Shown: positions 1 through 9,942 of the stretch, piece by piece
Numbering within the stretch: position 1 is the stretch's first letter
How the letters are laid out: every line of letters starts with the position of its first letter
Source of the DNA: Achromobacter pulmonis
Lineage (GTDB): Bacteria; Pseudomonadota; Gammaproteobacteria; Burkholderiales; Burkholderiaceae_B
Assembly (NCBI RefSeq): GCF_002885955.2
Contig: NZ_POQS01000007.1
Location: forward strand, 327,188 to 391,187
Length of the DNA stretch: 64,000 nucleotides
Reading direction: 5' to 3'
Position numbers and translations under genes: made by a program
Notes under the pieces: generated by a model
Told to the model about the DNA's origin: nothing
The model's input: only the letters and a program-made list of their open reading frames with translations
Databases searched by the model: none

Positions 1-30
1 GTCCGGCGCTTGATTTCTTATGTCGAATAT

Positions 31-82
31 CTCGCGCGGCACCCATCCTACGAGTTGCATCGCAGGATGGGTGCAGCGCGAG
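31..82. repeat. Long imperfect hairpin / REP-like palindrome downstream of hprK
   Basis: An 11-bp arm (39-49, GCACCCATCCT) pairs exactly with 64-74, and after one mismatch a further 7 bp (31-37) pair with 76-82. The stem is therefore about 18 bp with a 14-nt loop. The CCCATCC...GGATGGG core resembles dispersed intergenic palindromes known from proteobacterial genomes (recollection, not searched). It lies just beyond the stop of hprK and could act as a transcript end. There is no long T tract. Confidence 0.55.
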
Positions 83-129
83 AATCTTTGGACAAGAACG
101 CCAACATCGAGCGCGCGAAACCCATCACG

Positions 130-1056
130 CTATTTACTGCTCTGCAGAATCGCCATCGCCTGGCGTTCCATGAATTCGCCCAGCGTGTCGATGCCGCGCA
201 GCTTGAGGATGGTGTTGCGCACGGCGGCCTCGACCAGCACCGCCAGATTGCGGCCCGCGGCGACCTGCAGCATCACCTTGCGCACCGGCAGGCCCAGCAT
301 GTCCTGGGTGATGTCCTGCAGCGGCAGGCGTTCGAACTTGTCCTGCGCGGTGGCGCGCACCAGGTGCACGATGAGCTTGAGGCGCATCTTGCGGCGCACG
401 GAGGTCTCGCCGAAGATGGTGCGGATGTCCAGCAGGCCCAGGCCGCGTACTTCCAGCAGGTTCTGCAGCAGCTGCGGGCAGTGGCCTTCGATCATGTTGG
501 GCGCGGTGCGCGAGAACTCCACCGCGTCGTCGGCCACCAGGCCGTGGCCGCGCGAGATCAGTTCCAGCGCCAGTTCGCTCTTGCCCAGGCCGGATTCGCC
601 GGTGATCAGCACGCCCAGGCCGAGCACGTCCAGGAACACGCCGTGGACCGTGGTGGTGGGCGCCAGCTTCTTGCCGAGGTAGATGCGCAGCAGGTCGATG
701 AGCTGCGCGGCCGCGACCGGTGTGGACAGCAGCGGCACCTGGTGCTGGTCGCACTGGTCGATCAGGTCCTGCGGCGGGCTCAGGCCGTCGGCCAGCAGAA
801 TGGCCGGAACGCCGCCGATCAGCAGCTCGTCCATGTGGTGCATGCGCCGGCGCAGGTCGAAGCGGGTGTAGTACGCCAGTTCTTCCTGGCCGAAGACCTG
901 GATGCGCGACGGGTGGATCAGGTTCAGGTGGCCGACCAGGTCGGCGGCCGACATGCCGTCGTCGGGAATCGCGCGGTCCGCCGCGCCCTGGCCCGAAATC
1001 CAGTTAAAGGGGATTTTGTCGGCGTTGTCGTCGACGAGTTCCTGCACCGTGAGCAT
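130..1056 (-). CDS. hprK: HPr kinase/phosphorylase
   Basis: This 308-residue protein matches HPr kinase/phosphorylase in length and motifs. It phosphorylates and dephosphorylates a serine of the phosphocarrier HPr in the cytoplasm. The Walker A loop GESGLGKS is at residues 153-160, followed by the acidic segment VADDAVEF. The family signature around [11 protein letters not shown] lies near residue 205. The N-terminal half is the usual non-catalytic HprK_N domain. It follows ptsN by 21 bases on the same strand, the usual betaproteobacterial order, where the incomplete phosphotransferase system is regulatory rather than sugar-transporting. Confidence 0.96.
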   Translation of the reverse strand: MLTVQELVDDNADKIPFNWISGQGAADRAIPDDGMSAADLVGHLNLIHPSRIQVFGQEELAYYTRFDLRRRMHHMDELLIGGVPAILLADGLSPPQDLIDQCDQHQVPLLSTPVAAAQLIDLLRIYLGKKLAPTTTVHGVFLDVLGLGVLITGESGLGKSELALELISRGHGLVADDAVEFSRTAPNMIEGHCPQLLQNLLEVRGLGLLDIRTIFGETSVRRKMRLKLIVHLVRATAQDKFERLPLQDITQDMLGLPVRKVMLQVAAGRNLAVLVEAAVRNTILKLRGIDTLGEFMERQAMAILQSSK

Positions 1057-1077
1057 GGCAGCGTGTCCGCGAGTGGA

Positions 1078-1533
1078 TCAGAGTTGCCCGGTCGTCAGCA
1101 TCTTGTGGACGACGGCCGGATCGGCTTCGGTGGCCAGGGCCTCGCGCAATGCCTTGTTGGACATGAGCTGGGCCAGTTCGGCCAGGATGTCCAGGTGCTG
1201 CTGCGTGGCCGCTTCGGGCACCAGCAGGCAGAGCAGCATCGAGACCGGCTGGCCGTCGGGCGCATCGAAGGCGATGGGCTGGGCCAGCCTGATGAAGGCC
1301 GCCAGCGCCTGCTCCAGGCCCTTCACGCGGCCGTGCGGCACCGCCACGCCCTGGCCCAGCGCGGTGGACCCCAGGCGTTCGCGGGCGAACAGGCTGTCGA
1401 AGACGAGCGCGCGCGCCAGGCCGTGGTTGTTTTCGAAGAGTAGGCCGGCTTGTTCGAACGCACGTTTCTTGCTCGTGGCGAGCATATCGAGCACGACGTT
1501 GCCGGCGGGAAGGATGCGCGACAAATGATTCAT
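1078..1533 (-). CDS. ptsN: PTS IIA-Ntr family regulatory protein PtsN
   Basis: The 151-residue product is a single EIIA domain of the mannitol/fructose type. The phosphoacceptor histidine is H67 in VAVPHGR. PtsN receives phosphate from the Ntr PTS branch (PtsP, NPr) and acts as a regulator of potassium and nitrogen metabolism in other proteobacteria. It sits between hpf and hprK on the same strand and probably shares their transcript. No sigma-54 gene (rpoN), its usual neighbour, is present here. Confidence 0.93.
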   Translation of the reverse strand: MNHLSRILPAGNVVLDMLATSKKRAFEQAGLLFENNHGLARALVFDSLFARERLGSTALGQGVAVPHGRVKGLEQALAAFIRLAQPIAFDAPDGQPVSMLLCLLVPEAATQQHLDILAELAQLMSNKALREALATEADPAVVHKMLTTGQL

Positions 1534-1889
1534 CGGATCATTATATGGTTATATGACGCAGTGCAATAATCGGCCTCTGGACGCGTCCCCTGCGAAGGCG
1601 CGCCGTGGGACGGCAAGAGCGACAGCATAGACCGTAAGCGCCGGATTGTGGGCGTTCTTGCGCCGTGCGCCACGGCGTGGACGGGGAATTCGGGGGGCGG
1701 GCGGGAAAACGGGTGCGCCGGGCGGGCCGGTACCGGGGAAAACGCTGGGGGGAGGGGGGGAAGCCGGGAGGGGGAAGTTTGCCGATGCCCCGGCTGGACG
1801 CGTGGTCTAGCGGGACACCGGGACTCAGGCAGGATTCGAGAATCGCTGTTTCGTTAGCCGCACATGGCGAGCTGTCGTGAGGCGCGTTA
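1534..1889. other. Non-coding spacer with a G-rich tract
   Basis: I see no credible gene in these 356 bases between hpf and ptsN. Positions 1747-1774 of the plus strand hold four G runs of 6, 7, 3 and 5 bases separated by loops of 1-5 bases, which fits a G-quadruplex motif. A promoter for ptsN-hprK could lie near 1535-1570, where the sequence is locally AT-rich, but I cannot define one. Confidence 0.5.
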
Positions 1890-2225
1890 CTACTGGGTTG
1901 GCGAGAGGTTCGCCGCTTGCCGCTTCACTGACTCGGCCGTGTGGCTTCGTACCTTGTCCTTGTGCTTGATGACCTGACGGTCGACCTTGTCTGCCAGAAG
2001 ATCTATGGCCGCATAGAGATTTTCATCGGTAGCTTCACAATGAATGTCCTTACCGCTCAGACGCATGGTGATTTCGGCTCTATGCCGCAGGGGCTCTACC
2101 GAGAGCATGACCTGGGTATCGATGACGTGATCGAAATGCCGCAGCACTCGCGCCAGTTTGTTCATGACATATTCCCGGATGGCCGGGGTGACGTCGAGGT
2201 GACGACCGCAGATGCTCAGGTTCAT
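1890..2225 (-). CDS. hpf: Ribosome hibernation promoting factor (long/intermediate HPF, YhbH-like)
   Basis: The 111-residue protein begins MNLSICGRHLDVTPAIREYV, the conserved start of the HPF/YfiA fold. These proteins bind the 30S subunit at the decoding centre and inactivate ribosomes during starvation. The length fits the short HPF type without the C-terminal dimerisation domain of long HPF. A clear ribosome binding site (AAGGAGAG) lies 8 bases before the ATG. Its place upstream of ptsN matches the usual cluster. Confidence 0.93.
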   Translation of the reverse strand: MNLSICGRHLDVTPAIREYVMNKLARVLRHFDHVIDTQVMLSVEPLRHRAEITMRLSGKDIHCEATDENLYAAIDLLADKVDRQVIKHKDKVRSHTAESVKRQAANLSPTQ

Positions 2226-2323
2226 AGTGTGCTCTCCTTCTAAAAGAGGGAAAAAAATTGCGCAGAAATGCGCGGCTTGTGCGTTAGGCGTTCTCCTTGA
2301 ATTCAGCGGTTTCGGTTAGTACT

Positions 2324-2351
2324 AGTGTATAGACTCGGGCCGATAAAACAA
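2324..2351 (-). promoter_or_regulatory. Candidate promoter of hpf
   Basis: Read on the minus strand, TTGTTT (2351-2346) and TACACT (2329-2324) are separated by 16 bases, about 100 bases before the hpf start. The stretch is much more AT-rich than its surroundings. This is a weak match and a guess from spacing only. Confidence 0.35.
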
Positions 2352-2439
2352 GCTGAGCTAGCGCAATAACATGTCATTTTTATGGCTGAGTCTCTAGGAT
2401 GTACCGGCGGCCCGCCTAGGGTCTTCCCGGACCCGCCGG

Positions 2440-3234
<795 letters not shown>

Positions 3235-3266
3235 CGTGGCTGCGTATGGTGTGGCTGGGAGGCGCT

Positions 3267-3896
3267 TCAACGCCCTTTCTTGGCGGCCTGCTGCTTGCGG
3301 CATTCCGCGATGGCGGCGTCGGACTTGGCGCGCGGCTCGGCGACCGAACGCACCCGCCCGCCGGGGGCCGACGAGTTGGGGCCGCCCTGGGCTTCGTAGG
3401 TGCCGGTCTTTTCGTTGTAGCGCACCCGTTCGCCGCGGATGGTGTCGAAGGGTTTGCCACAGACGTAGCGGATCACGACCGCCTGGCCGATCAGGTCGAA
3501 CGTGCTCTTGGAGCCGTCGTACTCGGCGCGCAGGCCCTTGCCTTCGATGAGCTCGAAGGTCTCGGGGCGCTCCTGGCGGATGGTCACGACCTTGCCCTTG
3601 TTGGCGGTGGCCGTGCCGAACTGGTTGCCCTTCGCGTCCTCGTTGACCTCCAGCACGTCCGAGGTCAGCGTCATGAGCCCGCGCGTCAGGCTGACGTTGC
3701 CCGTGAAGACGCTTTTCTTCTTCACGTCGTCGTAGTGCAGGGTCTCCGACAGGATCAGCGTGCTGGGCTCTTCGGCCGCAGGCGCCGATTTGGAACCCTG
3801 TTCCGCGGCGTGGACCGGCGCCAGCGCCGCGGCCGCCAGCAGGGCGGCGCCGATCAGGCGGGTCGTCGGGGCAAGGAGAATCCGGAGGTCGGTCAT
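3267..3896 (-). CDS. lptA: Lipopolysaccharide transport periplasmic protein LptA
   Basis: The 209-residue protein has a signal peptide (hydrophobic residues about 14-28, cleavage probably after VHA) followed by an OstA/LptA beta-jellyroll domain with the repeating pattern seen in [10 protein letters not shown] and LRAEYDG. LptA polymerises into the periplasmic bridge that carries LPS from LptC to LptD. The C-terminus is basic and probably disordered. Its ATG overlaps the lptC stop by 4 bases, so the two are translationally coupled. Confidence 0.94.
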   Translation of the reverse strand: MTDLRILLAPTTRLIGAALLAAAALAPVHAAEQGSKSAPAAEEPSTLILSETLHYDDVKKKSVFTGNVSLTRGLMTLTSDVLEVNEDAKGNQFGTATANKGKVVTIRQERPETFELIEGKGLRAEYDGSKSTFDLIGQAVVIRYVCGKPFDTIRGERVRYNEKTGTYEAQGGPNSSAPGGRVRSVAEPRAKSDAAIAECRKQQAAKKGR

Positions 3897-4525
3897 GGTT
3901 TTTTCTGGTCAGTGTTGTTGGCGGGAACGCCGTTCCGGGGCTGCTGCTTGCCTTCGGAACCGGCGATTTCCACATCGGTCGATGCCGAAACCTGCAGCTG
4001 GCGCGTTTTGTTGTTGTAGCGCATGCCCTTGCCGTTCATGCGCGAACGGCCCTTGAGGACCTCCGCCGGCAGGTCGGTATAGACCACGTCCTCGTCGGGC
4101 AGGATGATCAGTTGCTGGCTGCGCACGTCCAGCATGTCGTTGTTGGCGTCGGGCTGGCGGTGCACGTGCGCGTCGCCGTTCATGACGATGCGCTTGCCGC
4201 CTTGCTCCATCACGGCCGTCTTGGAGACGGCCACCGTGATGGGGTTGGTCTCGCGCTGGCCCACCGCGCGCGGCGCGGTGATGTGATAGGAGTCGTCGTC
4301 GGGGAAGTGTTCCGCGTACTGGCCTTCGAGCCGGTTGATGGGCCGGCCGCTGGGATCGGTGCGCAGCATGACGAAATCGCGCGACCAGGCGTCCATCTCG
4401 TGGGTGACGCGGCGCGGCGGGTCCACCGGGATGGCCCGCTGCGCGTAATCGGCCGCCCACCAGGAGCTGGTGACCAGCACCACCAGCAGGAACAGGGCGA
4501 TCAGAGAGGGAAAACGTTCTTTCAT
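3893..4525 (-). CDS. lptC: LPS export system protein LptC
   Basis: The 210-residue protein begins [18 protein letters not shown], a single N-terminal membrane anchor, and continues into the periplasmic LptC jellyroll (about residues 45-185) that passes LPS from LptB2FG to LptA. The start at 4525 was chosen because it places the anchor at the N-terminus. An upstream in-frame extension would overlap kdsC. It overlaps lptA by 4 bases. Confidence 0.93.
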   Translation of the reverse strand: MKERFPSLIALFLLVVLVTSSWWAADYAQRAIPVDPPRRVTHEMDAWSRDFVMLRTDPSGRPINRLEGQYAEHFPDDDSYHITAPRAVGQRETNPITVAVSKTAVMEQGGKRIVMNGDAHVHRQPDANNDMLDVRSQQLIILPDEDVVYTDLPAEVLKGRSRMNGKGMRYNNKTRQLQVSASTDVEIAGSEGKQQPRNGVPANNTDQKKP

Positions 4526-4562
4526 CGGGTTCGCCGCAAGGGCGTGTCGGTTGTCGCGGCGG

Positions 4563-5171
4563 TCATTGGATGGCGCCCGGACCCAGCAGGCCCGGCGCCG
4601 CCAGGAATGCGCCCAGGCGTCCCTGGGACGCCAGCAGCAGGTCGCAGCATTCGCGCACCGCGCCGTTGCCGCCGGCCTGCGTGGACACCCAGTGGGCGGC
4701 CTGGCTGACGTAGCCCGGGGCGTTCGGCACGCTGGCGGCGAAGCCCGCGCGCTGCATGGCCGGCAGGTCGATGATGTCATCGCCCATATAGCCGGTCTGG
4801 TTCAGTTGGACACCGCAGCGTTGCGCAAGTTCAGCCAGCGCGCCGCCCTTGTCGCGCACGCCCTGGACCACCTCGGCGATGCCCAGTTCGGCGGCGCGGC
4901 GCGCCACGATCGGGCCCGAGCGGCCGGTCATCAGCGCCACCGTCAGCCCGCCTTCCATCAGCAGGCGCAGCCCGTGGCCGTCCAGCGCGTTGAAGCGCTT
5001 CTGCAGTTCGCCGCTTTCGCCGTAATAGAGGCTGCCGTCCGTCAGCACGCCGTCCACGTCGAACACCATCAGGCGCACGGTGGCGGCGCGTTCGCGCACG
5101 GCGGCGGGGATGCGGGCGAGGACCAGCGCGTCGGCCGGGTGAGTCACGGAAGCAGGAAGAGTCATAGTCAT
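4563..5171 (-). CDS. kdsC: 3-deoxy-D-manno-octulosonate 8-phosphate phosphatase KdsC
   Basis: The 202-residue HAD-superfamily phosphatase removes phosphate from Kdo-8-phosphate in LPS inner-core synthesis. The nucleophile motif is [11 protein letters not shown] near residue 37, followed by the short KdsC-type segment SLYYGESGE. The later acidic motif is [13 protein letters not shown], typical of KdsC, which lacks a cap domain and works as a tetramer. Its start overlaps the kdsD stop by 4 bases. Confidence 0.95.
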   Translation of the reverse strand: MTMTLPASVTHPADALVLARIPAAVRERAATVRLMVFDVDGVLTDGSLYYGESGELQKRFNALDGHGLRLLMEGGLTVALMTGRSGPIVARRAAELGIAEVVQGVRDKGGALAELAQRCGVQLNQTGYMGDDIIDLPAMQRAGFAASVPNAPGYVSQAAHWVSTQAGGNGAVRECCDLLLASQGRLGAFLAAPGLLGPGAIQ

Positions 5172-6157
5172 ACCACTTTAGCGGCCATCAGATCATGCAT
5201 GTGCAGGGCGCCGAGCAGGGCGCCGTCGGCATCCAGCACCAGCATGTGGTTGAGCCGTTGTTCGTCCATTTGCTGCGCGGCCTCGACGGCCAGCGCGTCG
5301 GGATTGATGCTGCGCGGCGAGCGCGTCATGCCGGATTCCACGGTCAGGCTGCGGATGTCGCCGTGCCGCGCGATCAGGCGGCGCAGGTCGCCGTCGGTGA
5401 AGATACCCAGGGGGCGGTGCTGCGCGTCGGTCACGACCGTCATGCCCATGCCTTTGGCGGACATGACCTCGAGCGCCTGCGATACCGGCGTGCCGGCCAG
5501 CACGATGGGCAGGGCGTTGCCCTGGCGCATCACGTCGCGCACGTGCGTCAGCAGGCGGCGGCCCAGCGCGCCGCCGGGGTGCGAGCGCGCGAAATCCTGC
5601 GGGCCGAAGCCGCGCGCCTCCAGGCAGGCCACGGCCAGCGCGTCGCCCAGGGCCAGCGCGGCGGTGGTGCTGGCCGTGGGCGCGAGGTTCAGCGGACACG
5701 CCTCCTGGGCCACGCTGGCGTCCAGGTGCACGTCGGCCAGCTCGGCCAGTTCCGAACGCGGATTGCCCGTGATCGCGACCAGGCGCGCGCCCATGCGGCG
5801 GGCCACCGGCAGGATGGTCAGCAATTCCTGGCCGCTGCCCGAATACGAAATCGCGATGATCACGTCGTCGCGGGTGATCATGCCGAGATCGCCGTGCACG
5901 GCCTCGGCCGCGTGCAGGAAAAAGGCCGGCGTGCCGGTCGAGGCCAGCGTCGCCGCGATCTTGCGGGCGATATGGCCGGTCTTGCCGATGCCGCTCACCA
6001 CCACGCGGCCGCGACAGGCCAGCAGCATGGCGACCGCCTGGGCAAAGCTGTCGTCCAGCCGGGCCGACAGGTCCAGCAGCCCCTGGCTTTCGATTTGCAG
6101 CGTTCTGCGCGCGGATGCCAGCGCGGTCTCGGACGTAGTGGTGGGATGGTCAGTCAT
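5168..6157 (-). CDS. kdsD: D-arabinose-5-phosphate isomerase KdsD
   Basis: The 329-residue protein interconverts ribulose-5-phosphate and arabinose-5-phosphate, the first committed step towards Kdo. An SIS sugar-isomerase domain occupies about residues 40-180, with the conserved [20 protein letters not shown] and YSGSGQE segments. Two CBS domains follow (about 210-329). It is the first gene of the LPS export operon, and the likely promoter is in the 102 bases shared with divergent purT. Confidence 0.96.
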   Translation of the reverse strand: MTDHPTTTSETALASARRTLQIESQGLLDLSARLDDSFAQAVAMLLACRGRVVVSGIGKTGHIARKIAATLASTGTPAFFLHAAEAVHGDLGMITRDDVIIAISYSGSGQELLTILPVARRMGARLVAITGNPRSELAELADVHLDASVAQEACPLNLAPTASTTAALALGDALAVACLEARGFGPQDFARSHPGGALGRRLLTHVRDVMRQGNALPIVLAGTPVSQALEVMSAKGMGMTVVTDAQHRPLGIFTDGDLRRLIARHGDIRSLTVESGMTRSPRSINPDALAVEAAQQMDEQRLNHMLVLDADGALLGALHMHDLMAAKVV

Positions 6158-6259
6158 GGGCGGATTTTAATATCAGTATGCGGGTTTGCCCCGAGCAGGG
6201 GGGTATGGCATCCTGGCGGCTCTTTTCAACGGCTTCCAAACTCTCCTGCAGGTTCGTCC

Positions 6260-7477
6260 ATGTCCAGCCTTCCCAGCCCCGTTCTAGGCACGCCTTTGTC
6301 TCCCCTGGCCACCCGCGTCATGCTGCTCGGGGCGGGCGAGCTGGGCAAAGAGGTCATCATCGCCCTGCAGCGGCTGGGCGTGGAGGTCATCGCGGTGGAT
6401 CGGTATGCCGACGCCCCGGGCCATCAGGTGGCGCACCGGGCGCATGTGGTCTCGATGACCGACCCGCAGGCCTTGCGCAAAGTCATCGAACAGGAGCGGC
6501 CGCACGTTATTGTCCCCGAAATCGAGGCCATTGCCACCAATTTGCTGGTCGACCTGGAAGCGGCCGGCGTGGCCCGGGTGACGCCGACCGCCCGCGCCGC
6601 CCAGCTCACCATGAACCGCGAGGGCATCCGCCGCCTGGCGGCCGAAACCCTGGGCCTGCCGACCTCGCCCTACCGCTTCGTCGACACCGAGGCCGAGCTT
6701 CGCCAGGCCATCGACGGCGGCATCGGCTATCCCTGCGTCATCAAGCCGGTCATGTCGTCCTCGGGCAAGGGCCAGTCCCTGATCAAGAGCGCCGACGACA
6801 TCGCCGACGCCTGGCGCTACGCCCAGGAGGGCGGCCGGGTAGGGGGCGGGCGCGCCATCGTCGAGGGCTTCATCCGCTTCGACTACGAAATCACCCTGCT
6901 CACCGTGCGCGCCCGCGGCGCCGACGGCCAGATCGAGACCCGCTACTGCGAGCCCATCGGCCACAAGCAGGTCGACGGCGACTACGTGGAAAGCTGGCAG
7001 CCGCACCCGATGTCGCCCGCGGCGCTGGAGCGCGCGCGCGAGATCGCGCTGGCCGTCACGTCCAACCTGGGCGGTTTGGGCATCTTCGGGGTGGAACTGT
7101 TCGTCGCCGGCGACCAGATCTGGTTCTCGGAAGTCAGCCCGCGCCCGCATGACACCGGCCTGGTCACCCTGATCACCCAGGTCCAGAGCGAGTTCGAACT
7201 GCACGCCCGCGCGCTGCTGGGGCTGCCGGTGGACACCAGCCTGCGCCAGCCGGGCGCCAGCAGCGTCATCTACGGCGGCGTCGACGCCGCGGCCGTGTCG
7301 TTCCACGGCGTGGCCGAGGCGCTGGCCGAGCCCGGCACCGATATCCGCCTCTTCGGCAAGCCCGAATCCTTCGTCAAGCGCCGCATGGGCGTGGGCCTGG
7401 CCGTGGCCGACGACGTCGCGGCCGCGCGCGCCAAGGCCAAGCGGGTGGCCGCCGCCGTGTCGGTCCAGGCCGGCTAG
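6260..7477 (+). CDS. purT: Formate-dependent phosphoribosylglycinamide formyltransferase PurT
   Basis: The 405-residue ATP-grasp enzyme makes formyl-GAR from GAR, formate and ATP in purine synthesis. It shows the N-terminal GAGELGKEV nucleotide-binding loop, the VPEIEAIAT segment, the ATP-grasp motif [12 protein letters not shown] and the metal-binding segment [11 protein letters not shown]. The start at 6260 (MSSLPSP) gives the family's usual length. It is divergent from kdsD and is closed by a strong hairpin after the stop. Confidence 0.96.
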   Translation: MSSLPSPVLGTPLSPLATRVMLLGAGELGKEVIIALQRLGVEVIAVDRYADAPGHQVAHRAHVVSMTDPQALRKVIEQERPHVIVPEIEAIATNLLVDLEAAGVARVTPTARAAQLTMNREGIRRLAAETLGLPTSPYRFVDTEAELRQAIDGGIGYPCVIKPVMSSSGKGQSLIKSADDIADAWRYAQEGGRVGGGRAIVEGFIRFDYEITLLTVRARGADGQIETRYCEPIGHKQVDGDYVESWQPHPMSPAALERAREIALAVTSNLGGLGIFGVELFVAGDQIWFSEVSPRPHDTGLVTLITQVQSEFELHARALLGLPVDTSLRQPGASSVIYGGVDAAAVSFHGVAEALAEPGTDIRLFGKPESFVKRRMGVGLAVADDVAAARAKAKRVAAAVSVQAG

Positions 7478-7500
7478 CCGCTTTTTCCCCGGTTTTCACC

Positions 7501-7528
7501 AGCAGCCCCCGCCCAGGCGGGGGCTGCT
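7501..7528. terminator. Strong hairpin, likely terminator of purT
   Basis: The 13-base arm AGCAGCCCCCGCC (7501-7513) is exactly complementary to 7516-7528. With the inner pairs opened this makes an 11-bp GC-rich stem. It starts 24 bases after the purT stop. There is no clear T run after it, so it may be a transcript-end stabiliser rather than a classical intrinsic terminator. Confidence 0.6.
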
Positions 7529-7617
7529 TGCGTTCGTCCGCCGTCGATGGCCGGGCCGCTTGCGCGCATCCCCATGCCGCCGGTGTGGTTTGCGCTTTCT
7601 CAGGGTTTGTTCGATAA

Positions 7618-7635
7618 TTTCAGAAATTTCTGAAA
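7618..7635. promoter_or_regulatory. 18-bp perfect palindrome, candidate operator of the cyd-linked regulator
   Basis: The sequence TTTCAGAAATTTCTGAAA is identical to its reverse complement and lies 59 bases before the start of the GbsR-like regulator, in a locally AT-rich promoter region. Perfect 16-20 bp palindromes of this kind are typical binding sites of MarR-fold dimers, so autoregulation is the simplest reading. Confidence 0.6.
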
Positions 7636-7693
7636 GTGACGTAACTGGATTTGTCTGGTTCACCGCTTCCGTACCGCTGGCGCAGGATCGATC

Positions 7694-8239
7694 ATGGCTC
7701 TCACCCCGCAAAACGAACGCTTCATCCTGCATTTCGGGGAAATGGGCAGCCGCTGGGGCGTGAACCGCACGGTCGGCCAGATCTACGCCCTGCTGTTCCT
7801 CTCCCCCAAGCCCCTGAACGCCGACGACATCGCCGACGCGCTGGGCTTTTCGCGCTCCAACGTCAGCCTCGGCCTGAAAGAGCTGCAGTCCTGGCGCCTG
7901 GTCAAGCTCATCCACCAGGTGGGCGATCGCCGCGACTACTTCGAAACCCCCAAGGATGTCTGGGAGATCTTCCGCACCCTGATGGAAGAAAAGCGCAAGC
8001 GCGAGATCGATCCCACGCTCTCGCTGCTGCGGGACACCCTGCTGGAGCCGCCATCCGGGCCGGATGAGGCTTACGCGCAACAGCGCATGACCGAGATGCT
8101 GGAGCTCATCGAGCTCTCCACCGGATGGTTCGACGAGGTCCAGCGCCTGCCTCCCGAAACCCTGCAGAACCTGATGAAACTGGGTTCCAAGGTGCAGAAG
8201 GTGCTGGGCTTCGCCGGCAAATTGCGCGGCAAGGAATGA
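7694..8239 (+). CDS. GbsR/MarR-family transcriptional regulator
   Basis: The 181-residue protein has a winged helix of the GbsR type: the segment VNRTVGQIYALLFL is followed by ADDIADALGFSRSNVSLGLK as the DNA-recognition helix region (about residues 40-65) and a C-terminal helical dimerisation part. It lies 121 bases before cydA on the same strand. Regulators of this family commonly precede cydAB in betaproteobacteria (recollection), so control of the cytochrome bd operon and of itself is likely. The ligand or signal is unknown. Confidence 0.85.
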   Translation: MALTPQNERFILHFGEMGSRWGVNRTVGQIYALLFLSPKPLNADDIADALGFSRSNVSLGLKELQSWRLVKLIHQVGDRRDYFETPKDVWEIFRTLMEEKRKREIDPTLSLLRDTLLEPPSGPDEAYAQQRMTEMLELIELSTGWFDEVQRLPPETLQNLMKLGSKVQKVLGFAGKLRGKE

Positions 8240-8360
8240 AAGTGATCTGTCCTGAATTTATGGATAACCCCTATGAAGTTGTATCCAACGCCCTTACCAT
8301 TGGGCGCAGACGGCCTGGGAACCATGCCGGTTGCCGTGGCATCTCTTTGGGAGCGCCCCG

Positions 8361-9932
8361 ATGATTGATCTCGACGTCGTGAACCTGTCGCGATTCCAGT
8401 TTGCCGCGACCGTCCTCTACCACTTCCTGTTCGTTCCCCTCACGCTCGGCCTGTCTTTCATCCTGGCCATCATGGAAAGCGTGTACGTCATGACCGGCCG
8501 CCCCATCTGGCGAAAGATGACCATGTTCTGGGGCACGCTGTTCGGCATCAACTTCGCGCTGGGCGTGGCCACGGGCGTCGTGATGGAATTCCAGTTCGGC
8601 ATGAACTGGTCCTACTACAGCCACTACGTGGGCGACATCTTCGGCGCGCCGCTGGCCCTCGAGGGGCTGATGGCCTTCTTCCTCGAAGCCACCTTCGTCG
8701 GCCTGTTCTTCTTCGGCTGGAACCGCATGTCCAAGGTCAGCCACCTGGTGGTGACCTGGCTGGTGGCGTTCGGCACCAACTTCTCGGCGCTGTGGATCCT
8801 GATCGCCAACGGCTGGATGCAGAACCCGGTGGGCGCGGTCTTCAATCCCGACACCATGCGCATGGAGATGACCGACTTCGCCGCGGTGATCCTCAACCCG
8901 GTGGCCCAGGCCAAGTTCGTGCACACGGTCAGCGCGGGCTACGTCGCCGGCGCCATGTTCGTCATGTCGATCAGCGCGTGGTACCTGCTGAAGGGTCGCC
9001 ACATCGACCTGGCCAAGCGCTCGATGGCGGTCGCGGCCAGCTTCGGCCTGGCCTCGGCGCTGTCGGTCGTGGTGCTGGGCGACGAAAGCGGCTACCTCAC
9101 CACCGAACACCAGAAGATGAAGATCGCGGCCATCGAGTCCATGTGGCACACCGAGCCGGCGCCCGCGTCCTTCAACCTGGTGGCCTGGCCCAACCAGGAA
9201 GAGCGCAAGAACGACTTCGCCATCGAGATCCCGTACGTCATGGGCATCATCGGCACGCGCTCGCTGACCACGCCGCTGCTGGGCATCGACGACCTGATCC
9301 TGCGCGCCGAGAACCGCATCCGCGACGGCATCGTGGCGTACGACGCGCTGCAGAAGATCCGCGCCAATCCCAAGGACGTGGACGCGCGCATGGTGTTCGA
9401 CCGGACCTGGCCCGATCTGGGCTACGCGCTGCTGGTCAAGCGCTACCAGCCCGACATGAGCAAGGTCACCGAGGCCGACATCAAGCAGGCCGCGGTGGAC
9501 ACGGTGCCCACGGTGGCGCCGCTGTTCTGGACCTTCCGCATCATGGTGGCGGTGGGCATGTACCTGATCGTGTTCTTCGCCGTGGCCTTCTGGCTGGCCT
9601 CGCGCGGCCGCCTGGACAGCCGCCGCGGCCTGCTCAAGGTGGCGCTGTGGAGCCTGCCGCTGCCCTGGATCGCCATCGAAAGCGGCTGGTTCGTGGCCGA
9701 GTACGGACGCCAGCCCTGGGTGATCGAAGGCGTGCTGCCGACCTACTACGCGGCCTCGGGCCTGACCGTCATGGACCTGGTCATCTCCCTGGCGATCTAC
9801 CTGGTGCTGTACACGGTGCTGGCCATCATCGGCGTCAAGGTGATGCTGCACGCCATCAAGGCCGGACCGAAGTCCGATCAGCCGGCGCCCGACAGCGCCG
9901 CCGATCCCGTCCACGCCGCCGTGCGCGCCTGA
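8361..9932 (+). CDS. cydA: Cytochrome bd ubiquinol oxidase subunit I
   Basis: The 523-residue membrane protein carries the haems and the quinol site of the high-affinity bd oxidase. It has about nine membrane segments, the GRQPW motif (in VAEYGRQPWVIEGVLPT) and a long quinol-binding Q-loop that includes MKIAAIESMWHTEP, so it belongs to the long-loop (E. coli CydA-like) class rather than the short-loop CIO class. The ATG at 8361 follows GGGAG and gives the usual length. An upstream in-frame ATG at 8331 has no better support. Confidence 0.97.
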   Translation: MIDLDVVNLSRFQFAATVLYHFLFVPLTLGLSFILAIMESVYVMTGRPIWRKMTMFWGTLFGINFALGVATGVVMEFQFGMNWSYYSHYVGDIFGAPLALEGLMAFFLEATFVGLFFFGWNRMSKVSHLVVTWLVAFGTNFSALWILIANGWMQNPVGAVFNPDTMRMEMTDFAAVILNPVAQAKFVHTVSAGYVAGAMFVMSISAWYLLKGRHIDLAKRSMAVAASFGLASALSVVVLGDESGYLTTEHQKMKIAAIESMWHTEPAPASFNLVAWPNQEERKNDFAIEIPYVMGIIGTRSLTTPLLGIDDLILRAENRIRDGIVAYDALQKIRANPKDVDARMVFDRTWPDLGYALLVKRYQPDMSKVTEADIKQAAVDTVPTVAPLFWTFRIMVAVGMYLIVFFAVAFWLASRGRLDSRRGLLKVALWSLPLPWIAIESGWFVAEYGRQPWVIEGVLPTYYAASGLTVMDLVISLAIYLVLYTVLAIIGVKVMLHAIKAGPKSDQPAPDSAADPVHAAVRA

Positions 9933-9942
9933 GGAAAGCATC

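Noticed and set aside
3235-3975. In-frame N-terminal extension of lptB to more than 500 residues
   Set aside because: The extension runs antisense-free through lptA in another frame and has no family similarity. LptB proteins are about 240-265 residues.
5195-6259. In-frame extension of purT through the kdsD region
   Set aside because: PurT is about 400 residues and the start at 6260 matches the family. The upstream part is the shadow of kdsD.
8240-8360. An FNR/ANR-type site (TTGAT-N4-ATCAA) before cydA
   Set aside because: No such sequence is present. Only short chance palindromes (for example CGCCC-N8-GGGCG near 8289) occur.
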